This document shows, piece by piece, positions 1 through 12,864 of a DNA stretch of 64,000 nt. The position numbers and the translations under genes were made by a program. A model generated the notes under the pieces. That model worked only from the letters and a program-made list of their open reading frames with translations. It was not told where the DNA came from and made no database searches. Position 1 is the stretch's first letter, and every line of letters begins with the position of its first letter. Origin of the DNA: Ophiodon elongatus (lineage: Eukaryota; Chordata; Actinopteri; Perciformes; Hexagrammidae); assembly GCA_016806645.1 (NCBI GenBank), contig JACSYO010002129.1, positions 4,972,777 through 5,036,776 of the forward strand, written 5' to 3'.

Positions 1-3000
1 TTTCAGAGACACTTTTATCTTTTTTAGTTAGACACTAAATATTTCAAATAAAATGGATGGAAACCCAGTTGTCACGATGGTACATTCATTTTTAATAATT
101 TCCCCTTAGTCAGGTTACAAAATTGGGGCAGACAGCCTCCTTCTGGCTCAGACAGTGCTTGTTGAGACGGACAGAGACACAAGAAATATTACTGTCACTG
201 ACCTTGTCCTCTCAAGGAGATGTTGAATGTGCTCAAATGGACACTTACAGAATATCATTGATTACTGTTATCAGTGCAACGGGTCATCACTGAATCATGC
301 ACACATTCCTACAAGTCATATTTTACTGAGCGTAAAGTGGGGGCACCGTAGCACAGATTATATAATCTCCCACAAAAAGTCTGGTAATTTGTGCTAGAAA
401 CATCTAATGCAGTGTGTCTCTGCACCAGAAAGAAATCAATCATAGAAAATGATTAAAATCAAGAAGAAACAGCATATTAAGGGTTTCTGGCTTCAGTATC
501 GTGACGTATTTCAAAGTGTAACACGATAGGCAGGCTGGTCTAGCTAACGAATGATTTTAGCTCTTCAACGTCTCTATTCTCTGTCCCACTAAACGTTTGA
601 TTGATTGATTGCATGGATGCCATGATGTCAATGGCTGGAGTTGGTTAGTAGTAGCTTACACAAGCACACATCATATTTTGATTTACAGGACAATAAATAA
701 AGATTGAATTTTGATATAAGAGAATGAAGATTTTCTTTTTCTATTTCTCATGCATATATTGTTAAATATGTTCACAATATGATACCCTAAAAGGGTTAAA
801 AGGGCATTTTTCATTTCATCTAAACTTTAAGTATGATTGTTTTACCGTCCTCATTATACCTTGTAATTTTATGCCCATTAGGTTTTGCAAAATATGAGCG
901 CTAAATGTAGAGTTGAACATTATGGGTGTCATTTTCAATTAAAAATTCCAATCCAAAGCATCTCTTTATAGTCCTTAAAGATAATCAGTGTATAGTTTAA
1001 GTACCTGTCTGATTTAGAATCCTATTTTTTGTGTTTTCCGCCAGCTTTTGTACATCAAATTTTACAACCACGTTGCGTGAAATGGTGACTACATCCCAAT
1101 GATTCTTCTGTAGTCAAAACGAGTCCAACCAGCACTGTGAATGCAACACCAGCAGATCCCCGGCCTCTGCCTTCAGGTTCAGAAAACTCCCTGGTTGTTC
1201 TCTGTCATCCTACTCATTAAATTTGAATGTTCAGCAAAGCGTTTGCTCACACTAGACTTAAACATCTGAGTCTCCACAGAACCGCGACTGAGGTGGACGT
1301 GTTTGTCATTTTCATGAGTCATCAAGTCTAGCTACCCCCCAGCCCCCCCCCCCACCCCCATGCCCCCACCCCCCTCTTCGAGTACCCATCTGTGCCTGTG
1401 TACCAGGGCCCTCAAAACACTGAGAGGCTTTAATAGACAGAACAAGTGGCCAGTGGTGTGTGTGTTGGTATGGGAAATCCAACAATCTCTCACAATAGAC
1501 AGTCCAGGTGCTTTGGAGCCCTCAGTGCGTGCATATTTGAATTATGTTCATAAAATATAAATACAGTATGTAGTTGTACACAGCACACACTAGCAGACAC
1601 ACACAGTGGGAATGCAATGCTACATATCAGCGCATGTCTTAACAAATCAGGGAATCCTGAGTGACAACTTCATAATTAATAAATCCAGTGAATCAAAGAG
1701 ACCATGTACACTTTTCATTTTTAATTACAAATTTATTGCAAATATAGAAATAGATCTTTTGTACAGAAATCGCAAAGGGAAAAAAATGTCAATATCAGCA
1801 ACAGATAATTAAAGAAAGAAAAAAAGCCAAGATTTGTTCCCATTATCCAGACCTTTGTTTGGTCTTTCCCTTGTGGTCACTAAACATCAGTGGATAGAGT
1901 TGAAACCAGAGGGGACAGTCACATTAGATTTGAATAGAATATGACCATGGGACTTTTGACCCCATGACACTGTCAACTTGGCAAGAGCCCTGTATTGACA
2001 CAAATGTGACATAAATGGCAGAATAGGAACTAAAATCACATGATATTGATCTTGGCTTTGTAGGGTTCACTGAGATGGTGGTTCTACTTTATCATTTCAG
2101 TGATAAAACTGTATATTAGATGGTTGTGTTGTAACTTTTTAAGTGGCTATTTATAGTATTTAAACCTAATTTCAGCTAATACAACCTCTAAGACAGTGAA
2201 ATGCCTCTACTCTCAGTTCCTTGTGAGTGCTGGAAAAATGAATTAAAAACATGCTTTTGCAAAGGGAAGAGAATATGCCACTAAAAGGAATGTAAAATAT
2301 GTGACTACAGCAAAAGGAATGCAATGGTTGAAATGCTGAAACACATTGTATATTGGAGCTTTAAGGTATGTCAGATTGAGCAGTGACATGCGTGAAGTTG
2401 TATCCCTAAACTCAAAGGAATTAGAGCTCAGTAGAAGTCAAATCACTAATTACTGACTGAGCAGGATTACTGAATATTAATTTGATTTAGTTCTGCATCA
2501 TGTCTATTAAAAAGTACCTGTTTCTGCATCGTGTGTACATACACGTTGGATACTTTTCTTGCTGCAAGGCCAAGACACGAATAGCTTTTGAACCAATCAA
2601 TCCACAGACATTTAATTTCCTCAATGAGTCGAGAACGGCCCCTCTCCATTGCCTTCTCTCTGTGAACTGACAGCCATTTATGGACGCCGCTGAGTTTTCA
2701 ATCTCTGGCACTGACAAGGCCAATCATTCTGACTCGTGGAGCACCACAGCACTGGACTGTGTGTTTGGAATAGCAATGTATGCCCAGCCTCTGCTATCTG
2801 TGCGCACAGAAGACATTATCGTTGATGAGAATGATGGTCTCCTGACACTGAACGGCATCTGCTCTCATTGCACCTTTCTGCAAGTTTCACCCCTCTGGAG
2901 AGAAATTGAAGCTCTGGGTTACAGATTAGCCTCCAGTACCAATAAAACTGTCGATCAGATTAAAGTGCAAGTTCAGCCAATTAAAACATAACTCTACTAA

Positions 3001-3337
3001 TAATGTGATATAGCTTTGCCTTGTTGACAAACTGAGGAGAAGACTTAGCCCAGAGGTTAAAGCATTTCATTTTCTTTTTGTAATTGACGCGGGGAGGCAT
3101 CTTTAGGCTGCGCCATTGGACTAGGCTATACATCTCAGTTGTATCATCACTGTAGAATGTAAACATGCCTATGATTTATGTCTTGCTGTCATTGCATGGA
3201 CAATAATACAATAACTAATGTATCAGCAGAGCTGCAGTAGGTGCTACCAACGCATTATTGGATGGGTGCCAAATGAAATGTACTCAAGACTCTGCCTCCT
3301 TCAAAGGCTCTAGTGGAACCAATTATACTTAATTTGT

Positions 3338-3380
<43 letters not shown>

Positions 3381-5912
3381 AGTAAAAACAGATGCATATC
3401 AGATGTTTTTGAGTGCTGTGGAATATGAATGCTCCTCTATTGGCTATATTCATGTTTGTAAGGACTTCCCTTTTAGACGTGAGGTGTAGTTTTAGTTTCT
3501 ACAGCGGCGCAGCTATCTAGTCTTTATTAATCAAGTCGAGATGCAGTCTTTTCTGTGCACACAAAAAGCTATTCAGCAGAAGACAGAGTGTAGAAATATA
3601 GCGCATAATAAAAATGATAAAAGACTGATTTACAACTGACTGGATGTAAGATGAATTCAATTAACAAGTTGGATAGAAAACCAGCAGGCTGTGAGAGCAG
3701 AGGAATAGGAATGAAAATCAGTGATTTGGCGAACAGCGAGAGGGCCGAGTCCGAGGGAGAAGCTGCTGATGCTGCATTGATTTGCCAGTGACTTCTAACT
3801 GATGGATTGGGATTAGGTTAAAACCATTAGACAATCTGCAGTGTGTGTGTGTGTGTGTGTGTGCACTTGCGTCACTCACTCTTCTTTGAACATATATTGT
3901 CATATATTATGTCAAAACTTGTTTTTTTTCTTCCCACAGAGGAGACGGCTGAGTTAAGAGAAGATACAACCACGAACTGTGACAGGGCCGCGCCTCAAGC
4001 CAAAGAAGACAGCTTTGCATGTCTGCTATGGAGAATAATCTTTGCAACAGCGAAGAACAGAGTGCAGTTTCTCATAACAGATGGATGTAAACACCCACCA
4101 GCCTCTTTTTACCCTGTCTTTGTGCTGCACACTCCGACAGCCTGCGGCTAAAAGAGTAGTAATGGTAACTGCAGTGTCAGTATATAATACAATCACCCAA
4201 ATGAAAACCAATAGGTAAGAATGTAAATAGAAAACGTCACAGAGAATAAAAAAACGGCTAAAACCTAAATGTTCAAATCAAAGGTACTTGACACAACTGT
4301 ATTTCAGCCCCTACAGTTTTTGTTTTCAATGTACGTCCACTCATTGTACACAACAATATATTTTTGTCTCTCAAAAATACAGGGACTCATGCAAATATAA
4401 CAACTTTTCTTTTATGTAGTACACTATGTTAAGCTTTCTCTGTTTTTAAACCTTTATGACATATATCATTGCAAGTACTAAAAGTCAATCCCTTGGTTCT
4501 CGATAACCAACCCACCCCACCCACCAAAAAAAAAGAAACCAAAAAAAGAAATAAACAAAGACAAACAGCCAACTGAAAATAGAGAAACACACAGACATAT
4601 CAAGAGATCAGGCTGAGTATAAAACATCCATAGAAGCATTTTTTTTTTTTTAAAACCTTAGTATTTTTTTTAAATCTTTTATCTAGTGTACAAAATTCAC
4701 AGATATTTCACAGATTCTTTAAGTCCTTTATCCGTCTTTGGAAACTAAACCTTGTAGAGTCAATGCATAAGTGTAAATAAACATGTTTTTTTTTTGTGTG
4801 TTTCTGTGTGTGTGTGTGTGTGTGTGTGAAAGTGTTGAAAAAAGGGTCCAAGCAGGTGGCAAACCTTTATTCGGCTTACAATACTTACAGGATTTTCAAA
4901 TGCTCTTCTGCTCAGAATACCTTTCGCTAAGAACGCTAACAAAGAAGATAAAAATCCATCCCTGTGTGTGTTTTTTTAAGCTTAAAATAACTGACGGGTA
5001 TTTTACCAGCACGGTTGCTAAATTAGAGATGAGTTGAACATATGTAGTCTGCTACATTCTGATGAAGTCAGGGAATGCTTTCAACATAAACTCTTATTTA
5101 GAGTGCTGCTTGGCAGTTGAAAAGGCAGCGTTGGCAGTGCTCAGCCCGTCGGAGCTGCCTCATTAAAGAGTGACCAAGAAATCAGTCACGCCAAGAAATA
5201 TTCCATTCGTCTCAACTGACTTCTTTTTCATTCTTTAGATCAATACAATTTCACATTAGAGCAACATTTAAAAAACAAAAAAAATGGCATGCGTTTAATT
5301 TGTATGCCTTCTGTGGCTATCATGAGGGGACACACAGTACAGTTTCCCATTTATCAAATTTGGCACATTATCCACACAGGCTAATCTCCCACACAAGAAG
5401 CTAATGGTCTTAATAGACTATTGGACAAAAGGTCTAAAGATACCAAATGAAAGGATTTACGACCCACTGTCTGTGTCACAGTAATACCTGTCTGTCACCT
5501 GCCTTGAAATTAAGTGGAAGTGAAGCTGTCCTCCTTCAGGCTTTAAAGAAGCGCTGCTTTCAGTTGTCAGAAATGCCCAAGTTTGTGAGTATTTTGTTGT
5601 TCCCACAATATGCTCCTGTTATGTGTGTGTATGTGTGTATGTGTGTGCGTGTGTGTGCGTGAGTGTTTGTTTGTAATGGTTTGTTTGCAGCAGCACAATG
5701 AATCATGCATGGTAAGTTTTAGTGCAGCCATGCTGCCGCATCTTTTATGTCTGCCTGAATTCAGCCAAAACTCCTCTCCTATTGCTCTCTTCTCTTTGAA
5801 GACCTTGCCCATTACCTGCCTTTCAGGAAAAGAGTAATTTTAGTTGATTCAGACTGTGACTCATTCGACTCATTTTTGTATTTTCCAGTTTTGCCATCTA
5901 CTCTTGAGTGTT

Positions 5913-5913
<1 letters not shown>
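1..5913. other. non-coding flank downstream of elfn2
   Basis: No open frame here resembles a protein family, and those present are short or made of simple repeats. The stretch is AT-rich, with (TC)n at 3340-3380, short (TG)n at 3841-3863, 4805-4828 and 5621-5665, and oligo-A/T runs near 4530 and 4640. A C-run tract at 1335-1374 is listed separately. Confidence 0.6.
1335..1374. repeat. C-rich tract with five C-runs (G-quadruplex potential on the minus strand)
   Basis: The C-runs are 1335-1340, 1343-1353, 1355-1359, 1363-1367 and 1369-1374, all at least five long and separated by 1-3 bases. The complementary G-runs fit the usual quadruplex pattern, and the C strand fits an i-motif. Confidence 0.75.

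Positions 5914-5951
<38 letters not shown>
5914..5951. repeat. (TG)n microsatellite
   Basis: A dinucleotide array of about 19 units. It lies just below the twin AATAAA at 5974-5985, on the downstream side relative to elfn2 transcription. Confidence 0.9.
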
Positions 5952-5954
<3 letters not shown>

Positions 5955-5973
5955 GTGCATACACAGATGTGTG

Positions 5974-5985
5974 TTTATTTTTATT
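5974..5985 (-). terminator. twin canonical AATAAA hexamers, possible distal elfn2 poly(A) site
   Basis: Plus-strand TTTATTTTTATT gives two AATAAA hexamers on the gene strand, the first canonical ones I found below the stop codon (4.34 kb away). If used, the 3' UTR would be about 4.3 kb. Chance occurrence in AT-rich DNA is the alternative. Confidence 0.25.
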
Positions 5986-7689
5986 TTGCTTTTTAAGAAG
6001 ATGATCCAGTAAATGATCAAGCAAAAGAGTCACTACACTGATTTTTCTGCATTAGTGATTAGTATTGCAGCCTCACATTACCCCCAAACGGTGATGATCG
6101 CTCATAAAAGCAATGACGGTAAGCACATGGGTAAAAAGTGAACCGTGTCGAGGGAGGACTGAAGCCTTTTACTCTGGTCTTTGATAATAGAAGCATTTAA
6201 CTCCTTTAGTAATTTAGAAACTGATTAGACGTAAACTCACACCCAATTTTTGGCTCTGATTCATTATTTAAGAAACTAGAGTTTAGTTTAATTGGGCCAA
6301 GCTTTAAATATCAGAGAGCATCAAAGGATTAACATGTTAACGAGAAACTGAAAGCATCTGTGATTTTCTGGTGGTATGCACAGATAAGGAAAGCGACCCA
6401 AGCCAGCCTCTCACAAAAAAGGATTAAACATTAATAGCACATTAGATGGCTTTCTCACGTCTGGCTTTCCTGTGGCTCTGAGACAAACAACAAGGAGGGT
6501 GCTACAAAAAGGACCATTGATCAGTGTGAGCCACCCTCCAGGGGTTCAACGAGGATATGAGCAGCATGAGAAGGAAGAGAGGGTTTTTTGTTTTTGTTTG
6601 GTGCTGGCTGTGTGGGACAAAAAAACAGAAGAATTGACATGGCTACTGCAGAAATATTTCTGGTACTGCTTGAGATCTTAATAATTCAGCTGGCTCTTAC
6701 ATTATTGTGTACTCTGTTTATCAAAAGTTTAAATTCTAGATATAAACAAATATGTATTTTGTGTAAAGTAGTCTTCATTTCCATCTTACACGACTATCTT
6801 GTGGTTATTTTGACAGCAGGCTTTTAAGTAATTACTGAGATGAGAACACAAAATCCCCTCAACAATAGCACTCATTTGAGTCGTGGTGGAAACACTGTTT
6901 ATAAATCATTAGAAAGATTGACCCTTCTCCCACCAGCATTGCCGATGTTCTCTGATTGGCCACTAATGCTGTATCATCTTAGTTCCATTCAAACATATGT
7001 GTGAATGAAATTTGAGCAGAAGAGCACTTGAATCATCATACATCTGAAATCTATTTCCTGAAAAATACAACGTGTGTTAAGTGTTGATCAAAATAGAGAA
7101 TGTATGAGTTAAAAAATCATCCATGAAAACAGTAATAATCAGGATTTTCTGTCATAGATAAACATGAATGAAATGATGAGCAATCCTGATATTACTGCTG
7201 TTATACTTATCCTCAGTGTCCATTTCTGTAAACTTGTTATGGCAGTTGAGGATCTGGGGAGTTAAACACACCACATTCCTTCTGTGGGATTAGGTACTCT
7301 TACAGAATGTACCAGCCAAGAAAATATTTCCTCTGATTTGAGTCAATCACAGTAAAAAGTTCCCTTGGAAAACTTCTTGCATCAGATAACAGAAGATCAG
7401 CGGGAGACCTTTCCAAGATTGTATGTTCATCACATGGTGCTTTATCATATACAGAAGGAGAGGTGGTGCGTCCCAGATATGCATTTACTAAATGGTGACA
7501 GTGAGGCTGCTGAATTCATGTGGTCCACTCACAGGAGAACACTGACTCCAAGGGTAATGACCTTTGACCCTGACTGTATGCACACATCTTTAGAAAACAA
7601 GGAAAAGGAGACAGAGATATCTGAAAACAATGAGGGAGGAGGAAACACATAGATCAATATGGAGGTATCAATAAGGTAACTTCATACTT

Positions 7690-8126
7690 TCCCATGAGTC
7701 CGCATGTGTTCGCTTTGGTCTGCGTGATGTAAATTGCATCATCCACCCATGTCCACATAGGGTCCATGCGGACGCTATGTGAACATCTGCGTGCAGCCAA
7801 AGATTTGTGACCGCATGGACTGTATAAATTACATGTGTGCAGACTGTGCATGCTCCAGTTTGGTTCCACACGCCAGTCCAGTTGGTGGCTAAGCATCTCT
7901 TGCTAATTTGCCAAGAAGAAGAAGATAACAAAGTGAGATGCTCGTTTTTAAGAGAGGTTGTGCAAGGAGTTTTGCCGTTACCCACATTTAAACAAACAGA
8001 CCTTTTAAAGAAATACAAAGACAGCCAAATGCTGTTGAACTCCTGGCAAACAACTTTATGGTGCATTAACGCTACCAACCGGAATGAAGTGTGGTTCGGG
8101 AAATGTGCATTTGTGGAACGGCACAA
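7690..8126. mobile_element. dispersed-repeat (DNA-transposon-like) block
   Basis: The block is GC-richer than its surroundings and contains the motif CCAGTTGGTGGCTAAGCA followed by TTTGCCAAGAAGAAGAAGA. I associate this pattern with an abundant teleost dispersed element (usually ..GTTGGTGGCGGTAATGC.. then GCCAA..(AGA)n). Repeated near-palindromic phrases such as GTCCATGCGGAC also occur. Its short open frames match no transposase I know. Superfamily and exact ends are undetermined. Confidence 0.4.
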
Positions 8127-9164
8127 ACTCTAAATCGTAGTTTGAATAGAACTGCCCCATGCACACCTGTTCAACCTCCATCTATTCAGAGGAGTCAAGT
8201 GCATGGTAAAAAAAATGAACTGCTCTGAGAAAGAGGAAAAGCAGTGTTGATGTATGTTGCACAACCCCAAGCCCTCCCTGCAAGAAAGCCAATTTCTCAC
8301 TTTTCTCATTAAATAAAATGCAACAGGACATGTTCATGTCTCATGCTGCACCCATAACCCATTGGACCGGTGGGAGCAGGGAAGGCAGTGGGAGGTGTGC
8401 CAACTGAACATCATACACAGGAAAATCTGTGAGGCTCAAAAGAGAGATAAAATCTTCCTTAATTAAACTTGTCACTTTATCTCATTTTCTCTGGAATATA
8501 GTCCTGAACAAAAATGTGGAGCAACGAACACTGATTACATTTTCACATTTTTAGGGTCTCAGATTGTGTATGTTAGCTGATGATGCACAAATTTAAAGGC
8601 TGCACAGCACTTTGGGTAAGCAGGAGGCCTTTTGCAAGAATGCCAGGCAATGACACTATCATTTAGGAAAACCACGAGTAGATAATTTCAAATAGAAAAA
8701 GCCAAGTGGATGGATAATACTATACAATAATGGAGATTGGATCATGGCTGTGTTAGCAAGAGGCACTGCACTACAGTGGTATAGCATCACGGTCATGTGA
8801 TGTATGTCTGGGCAAATACAATGAACATTGTTGATATTTGTACATTTGTCCATGCCATTAATAATCTAGTATTGTTTAGACTCAAACAACCAGCTAATTG
8901 GTAAGATATGACAGCTATTAATTAAAGTCAAATTGGGCACATACAATATAATCTGACAAGGCATGCCAACACCCACTTACACTGACCACTGTGTACCACA
9001 CAGCCACACACACACAACCATGAGGCGTAAAGTGCAAGCAAACATGCCTGTCACAAGTTAGCTAATTAAGTTATCAATAGACAACAATAGCATCAATTTT
9101 CCAGAACAGAACAGACATGTTGGCAGTAATTAGAAGTGTCCTTTCCCTCTGTGCCTCATTCCGT

Positions 9165-9170
9165 TTTAAT
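9165..9170 (-). terminator. candidate variant polyadenylation signal (ATTAAA) for elfn2
   Basis: Plus-strand TTTAAT reads ATTAAA on the gene strand, about 1.16 kb past the stop codon. This is the common variant hexamer. No clear GU-rich element follows, so use of this site is uncertain. Confidence 0.2.
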
Positions 9171-10326
9171 GTTGGAGAAAGGATTTGGAATGTACTGTGG
9201 CGCTCATATTGAATGATACAAATAGATTTTCCCATAACCTGCTTGTAACTCTATCCTTACTTTCTTGCCTTTTTTTCTTTTATACACCCTCTTGCTTTCA
9301 ATTTCTCTTGGTCTCCTGTCACATATGGGTCATGCCTTTTTGTAATGGGACTGTGTGAACTCATCTGTAATGGAGTTAAATTTCCCTATTGTACATGTAA
9401 GTAGCATCTAATTACCTTCATAAAGGGACAATATTTTGCCCCTTGTACTTCAAATTACACTCACAGTTCTGATATTTACTTGGGTTAATGCTCATTGAAC
9501 ATGCAAGAGTGTTAGTTGAAAAGATGGTTTGAACACTTCAGGGTGCAATCACAGCACTATTTTACTTTAAGCATTATCTGATTTCCTTATTCTGCTGGAC
9601 CTTCAAACCCACTTGACTGTACTCATTGTTAATTTTTTCACTTCAATTTCCCTTTCTTTCTGTGTGACAGATGCTATTGACATGCAAATACCTCAGCTGC
9701 ATGAATGATGTCATGGAAGAGAGTTAGGGTCTGCATTTGACAACTCTGTTCTCTAAATGGCATGTTGTCACATGTAACATCGCATAGATCTCATAGTCAG
9801 TCTCCCTTCACTTAGTCTTAACATATCCAAGTGCATACTGCAAATTGACACAGCACCCAATACCAAATAGGAAACAACATATTGGATCACACAAGCTTAA
9901 AATGAAGGATATCAGTATCTACTTTCTTTGATTACCCATAGATGAAAACATGGCACTGATAAAGACGGTCTATATGACCACAAAACATGATCACTCAAAC
10001 AGCACTAAATTACACAGTTGTCATTTGCTCAGTGTGCTATACTGTAACTAAAAAACACAAACACTAAATGAGAATGATCCAGAAATGGTGCTACAATGAC
10101 ATGTCAAATAAAACACCATAATGACTCTCATATCCTAGGCACAGTTTCGCAGTCCTTGATTTAGCACAATATTCTATACACCTAGCATGCCAAAAAAAAA
10201 AACCCCAAAGGCAAAAGTTTGTCCTACATTTTTCTCTCCGTGATCTTCAAATCGTTTCTCTGGCCCACAGCCCGAACAGGAAAAAGTCTCCAAAACTATT
10301 TTTCCCAAAAAGCTCTGCTATCCCAG

Positions 10327-10718
10327 TCACAGCTTTTGCTGTGCTGACACCCCCTTCCAGTAATCAAGGATGTCATGCAGGTCCTCGCCTTTAGCAAACT
10401 GCACCTTTTTTCTAAGGGCATTTCCGGCCGTGACATAACAGGCCTCATCGCGCTGGCCTTTTCGGTAGGGACGAAAGCGCTCCCAGATCCTCAGTGAGCT
10501 CTCTGAGGAGTACTCTGGGCTGGAGGAGTAGCCAGAGTAACTGGAATGGTGGCGGGCAGGCGAAAGCTGGGAGTAAGATGCTGCATCCCTGCGGGAGCGC
10601 GTCAGGGGCTTCAGGAAGGAAACTTTCTGGGCTGGGGAGCCTTGGTGGGAGCCTTCATAATATAGAGCTGGGACGGAGTGGCGGTGCTCCGAGCAGTGGT
10701 AGTCCTGCTGCACCTCCA

Positions 10719-10767
<49 letters not shown>

Positions 10768-12864
10768 TTGTTGTTGTATTTGTTGCTGTTGATGGTAATG
10801 GTGTTGCTTCTGGCTGTCCTGATGTTGGGCACCAACACCACCACTGTCGCAACCACCACCACCCCCTCCACAGCAGCTCCCACTCCCCACTAAAGGCAGC
10901 CTCTCCAGGGGCTCCCCACAGCCCACAGGACTGGCCCGGTCTGGGTACTGCTGCTGTTGTTGATTACAGGCATCTGGGCTCCGAGGCTCAGGAACATCCA
11001 GGCTATACACCCTAGCTCCTCCACGTTCCCTGTCCCGACCCATAGAGCCACAAGACGTGGTGCTGCACTGTTTCTTGACAGCATTTACAATAACCACAGC
11101 TGCATCTGCACTCATTTGCCGCTGAATGGGACGCACAGCAGTGGCTGGCGGAGGGGGCCTATAGGGGGGTGATATGACAAAGCCACCACCACTGATCCCT
11201 GGGCGCTCAGAGAGAGGGGCATTCAAGGCAGGGAGTGGGGGCGGAGGGGGTATTTTGTTGGGAGCAATGACTTGGCAAGTCTCTGTCACCCCTTGGGAGA
11301 GTGGGATTAGGCCACGAGTAAGGGAGGACGTGCTGGTCGGGGGAGGGGAGGTAGGATTGGAGCAGGCTGAAGGGTTAGTAGAGGCCCCTGAAGCAGCAAC
11401 TGCTGCTGCATCCAGTTTGAGTGCATCAATGCAGTTGTTAATTATCTGGTTAACCTTGTCCACCTCCATGGCAATGGTGGAAATCTCTGATGCTGAGCCA
11501 TGTCCGTCATCATCGGAGTCATCCCCAACATCAGTTCCATCATCGTCCCTCAAGTCCATCCCTCCATGCCCACCATCTCCCACCCTCTCCATTCCTGCCC
11601 CTCCAGTTCTGATATCCATATAGTTTCCTTTACTTGTAGCCATGGCCTCTGAAAAGGCAGTGGCCATCTTTTCCACTTGCGGGATAGAAGAAAGTCTGGA
11701 GGAAGTGGTGTTGGCTGAGTGGAGCATTCCCGAGCTAGAGGATGCGGACATGGGAAGTTTGCCTCCATGGTGGTGCTGATACTGGTGATGCTCTCTGGAC
11801 TGCTCCTGGAGCTTGTGGACTGCCAATGGATCATTTGCCACTGCTGCCGCCACCTCTGGTCCATAGCGCATTTCCAATATAGTTTTCTTGACGCAGATGG
11901 ACTTCCTCTTCTCATCATGCATCCGTTTCTTACGTAGACAATAGTAGACAATGCCTAAAATAATGAGCATGCCAAAAAGACAGCCGACAATGGTCATTAT
12001 ATAGTGAGTAGTAGTGGAAGGTGTGGGGAGCATGTCATCTTGATTTTGAGCCCGGGTGGAAAACTGAAGGCAGGTGTGGTTGTAACGTTGAGAGTTCCGG
12101 ATGGATACTACACAGTAGGTGTAATTGGTGTGTGGCTTGAGCTTGTCAAGGGTGATCATCTCCTTTGTGGTCTTCAAACTAATGACATCAGACACTAATG
12201 TGTTGTTGTATTGTGTTAGAATATACATTTTGCTGTAGGGCCTTGGAATTTGCACAAGGACAGTGGCTGATGACAAAGAGATATGATGGAGCTTGATGCT
12301 GGGAATGAAGCTGTGTTCAGTTGATGAGGAAGAAGTGGTGGGCTGGTGGTACGGCCCCACACCACCAAACATCTCTGGTCCGATCCCGGAAGGACCATCT
12401 ACATCTGGTGGGAGAGAGGTCATTCCTGGAATCATCACTCCATCTCGGCAGTGATGGTACAAAATGTTTTTAGCATTCCGACCAGCATGGCCAGCAGCGA
12501 TTAGTAAGGGGTAGCCAAACATCTCCCGGGGCGTTTCACACTGGAGGCGATCGTAGGTGTGTGTTACGTTGTTGAAGGACTCCAACCAGGTGAGGAAACT
12601 ATAAAGATCACAGCCGCAATGGAATGGATTTGCTGCCAGTTCACACACCATCAGCCGGCTGAGAACTGTGAATGTGGATGGGTCAATGCGGCCAAGTTTG
12701 TTGGATGACAGGTCAATGCTGCTGAGGCTGGGGCACTCCCAGAATGCATTGCTGGCAATGACCTCAATGAGGTTGTGCTGGAGGAAGAGGCATTGCATGC
12801 GGCCGAGCCCTCTCATCATACCCTCAGTTAAGTTTGTCATCTTGTTGTAGCCCAGCTGAAGAAC
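10327..12864 (-). other. elfn2: elfn2 coding exon B (residues 115-959, with stop)
   Basis: The exon opens with V-L-Q-L-G-Y-N-K, which continues the LRR register of exon A without loss. It carries the remaining LRRs, LRRCT, FN3, the membrane helix and the whole cytoplasmic tail, and ends with TGA at 10329-10327. The open frame runs 39 codons further upstream to 12981, but those residues lie beyond a good acceptor (pyrimidine-rich, ending TTTTTCTCAG) and look intronic. Confidence 0.94.

Larger units (their letters stand above)
5986..10326 (-). other. non-coding; probable elfn2 3' UTR and/or flank
   Basis: The stretch from the elfn2 stop to the first canonical poly(A) hexamers. No protein-like frame is convincing. 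It includes a transposon-like block at 7690-8126. The rest, including 8130-10326, holds nothing I recognise. How much is transcribed cannot be seen from sequence. Confidence 0.4.

Noticed and set aside
2680..2991. 103-codon plus frame with ordinary-looking composition
   Set aside because: No recognised domain and no splice or promoter context; a single frame of this length is expected by chance.
3340..3382. (TC)n followed by AG as a splice acceptor on the plus strand
   Set aside because: A microsatellite ending in CAG; no open coding frame follows.
7365..7652. 95-codon plus frame
   Set aside because: No family resemblance and no neighbouring exon signals.
10494..11015. 173-codon plus-strand frame opposite elfn2
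   Set aside because: It is the antisense shadow of the polyQ and Ser-rich tail, giving poly-Ala. No independent evidence.
11174..11623. 149-codon plus-strand frame opposite elfn2
   Set aside because: Antisense shadow of the Pro- and Asp-rich ELFN2 tail; no family match.
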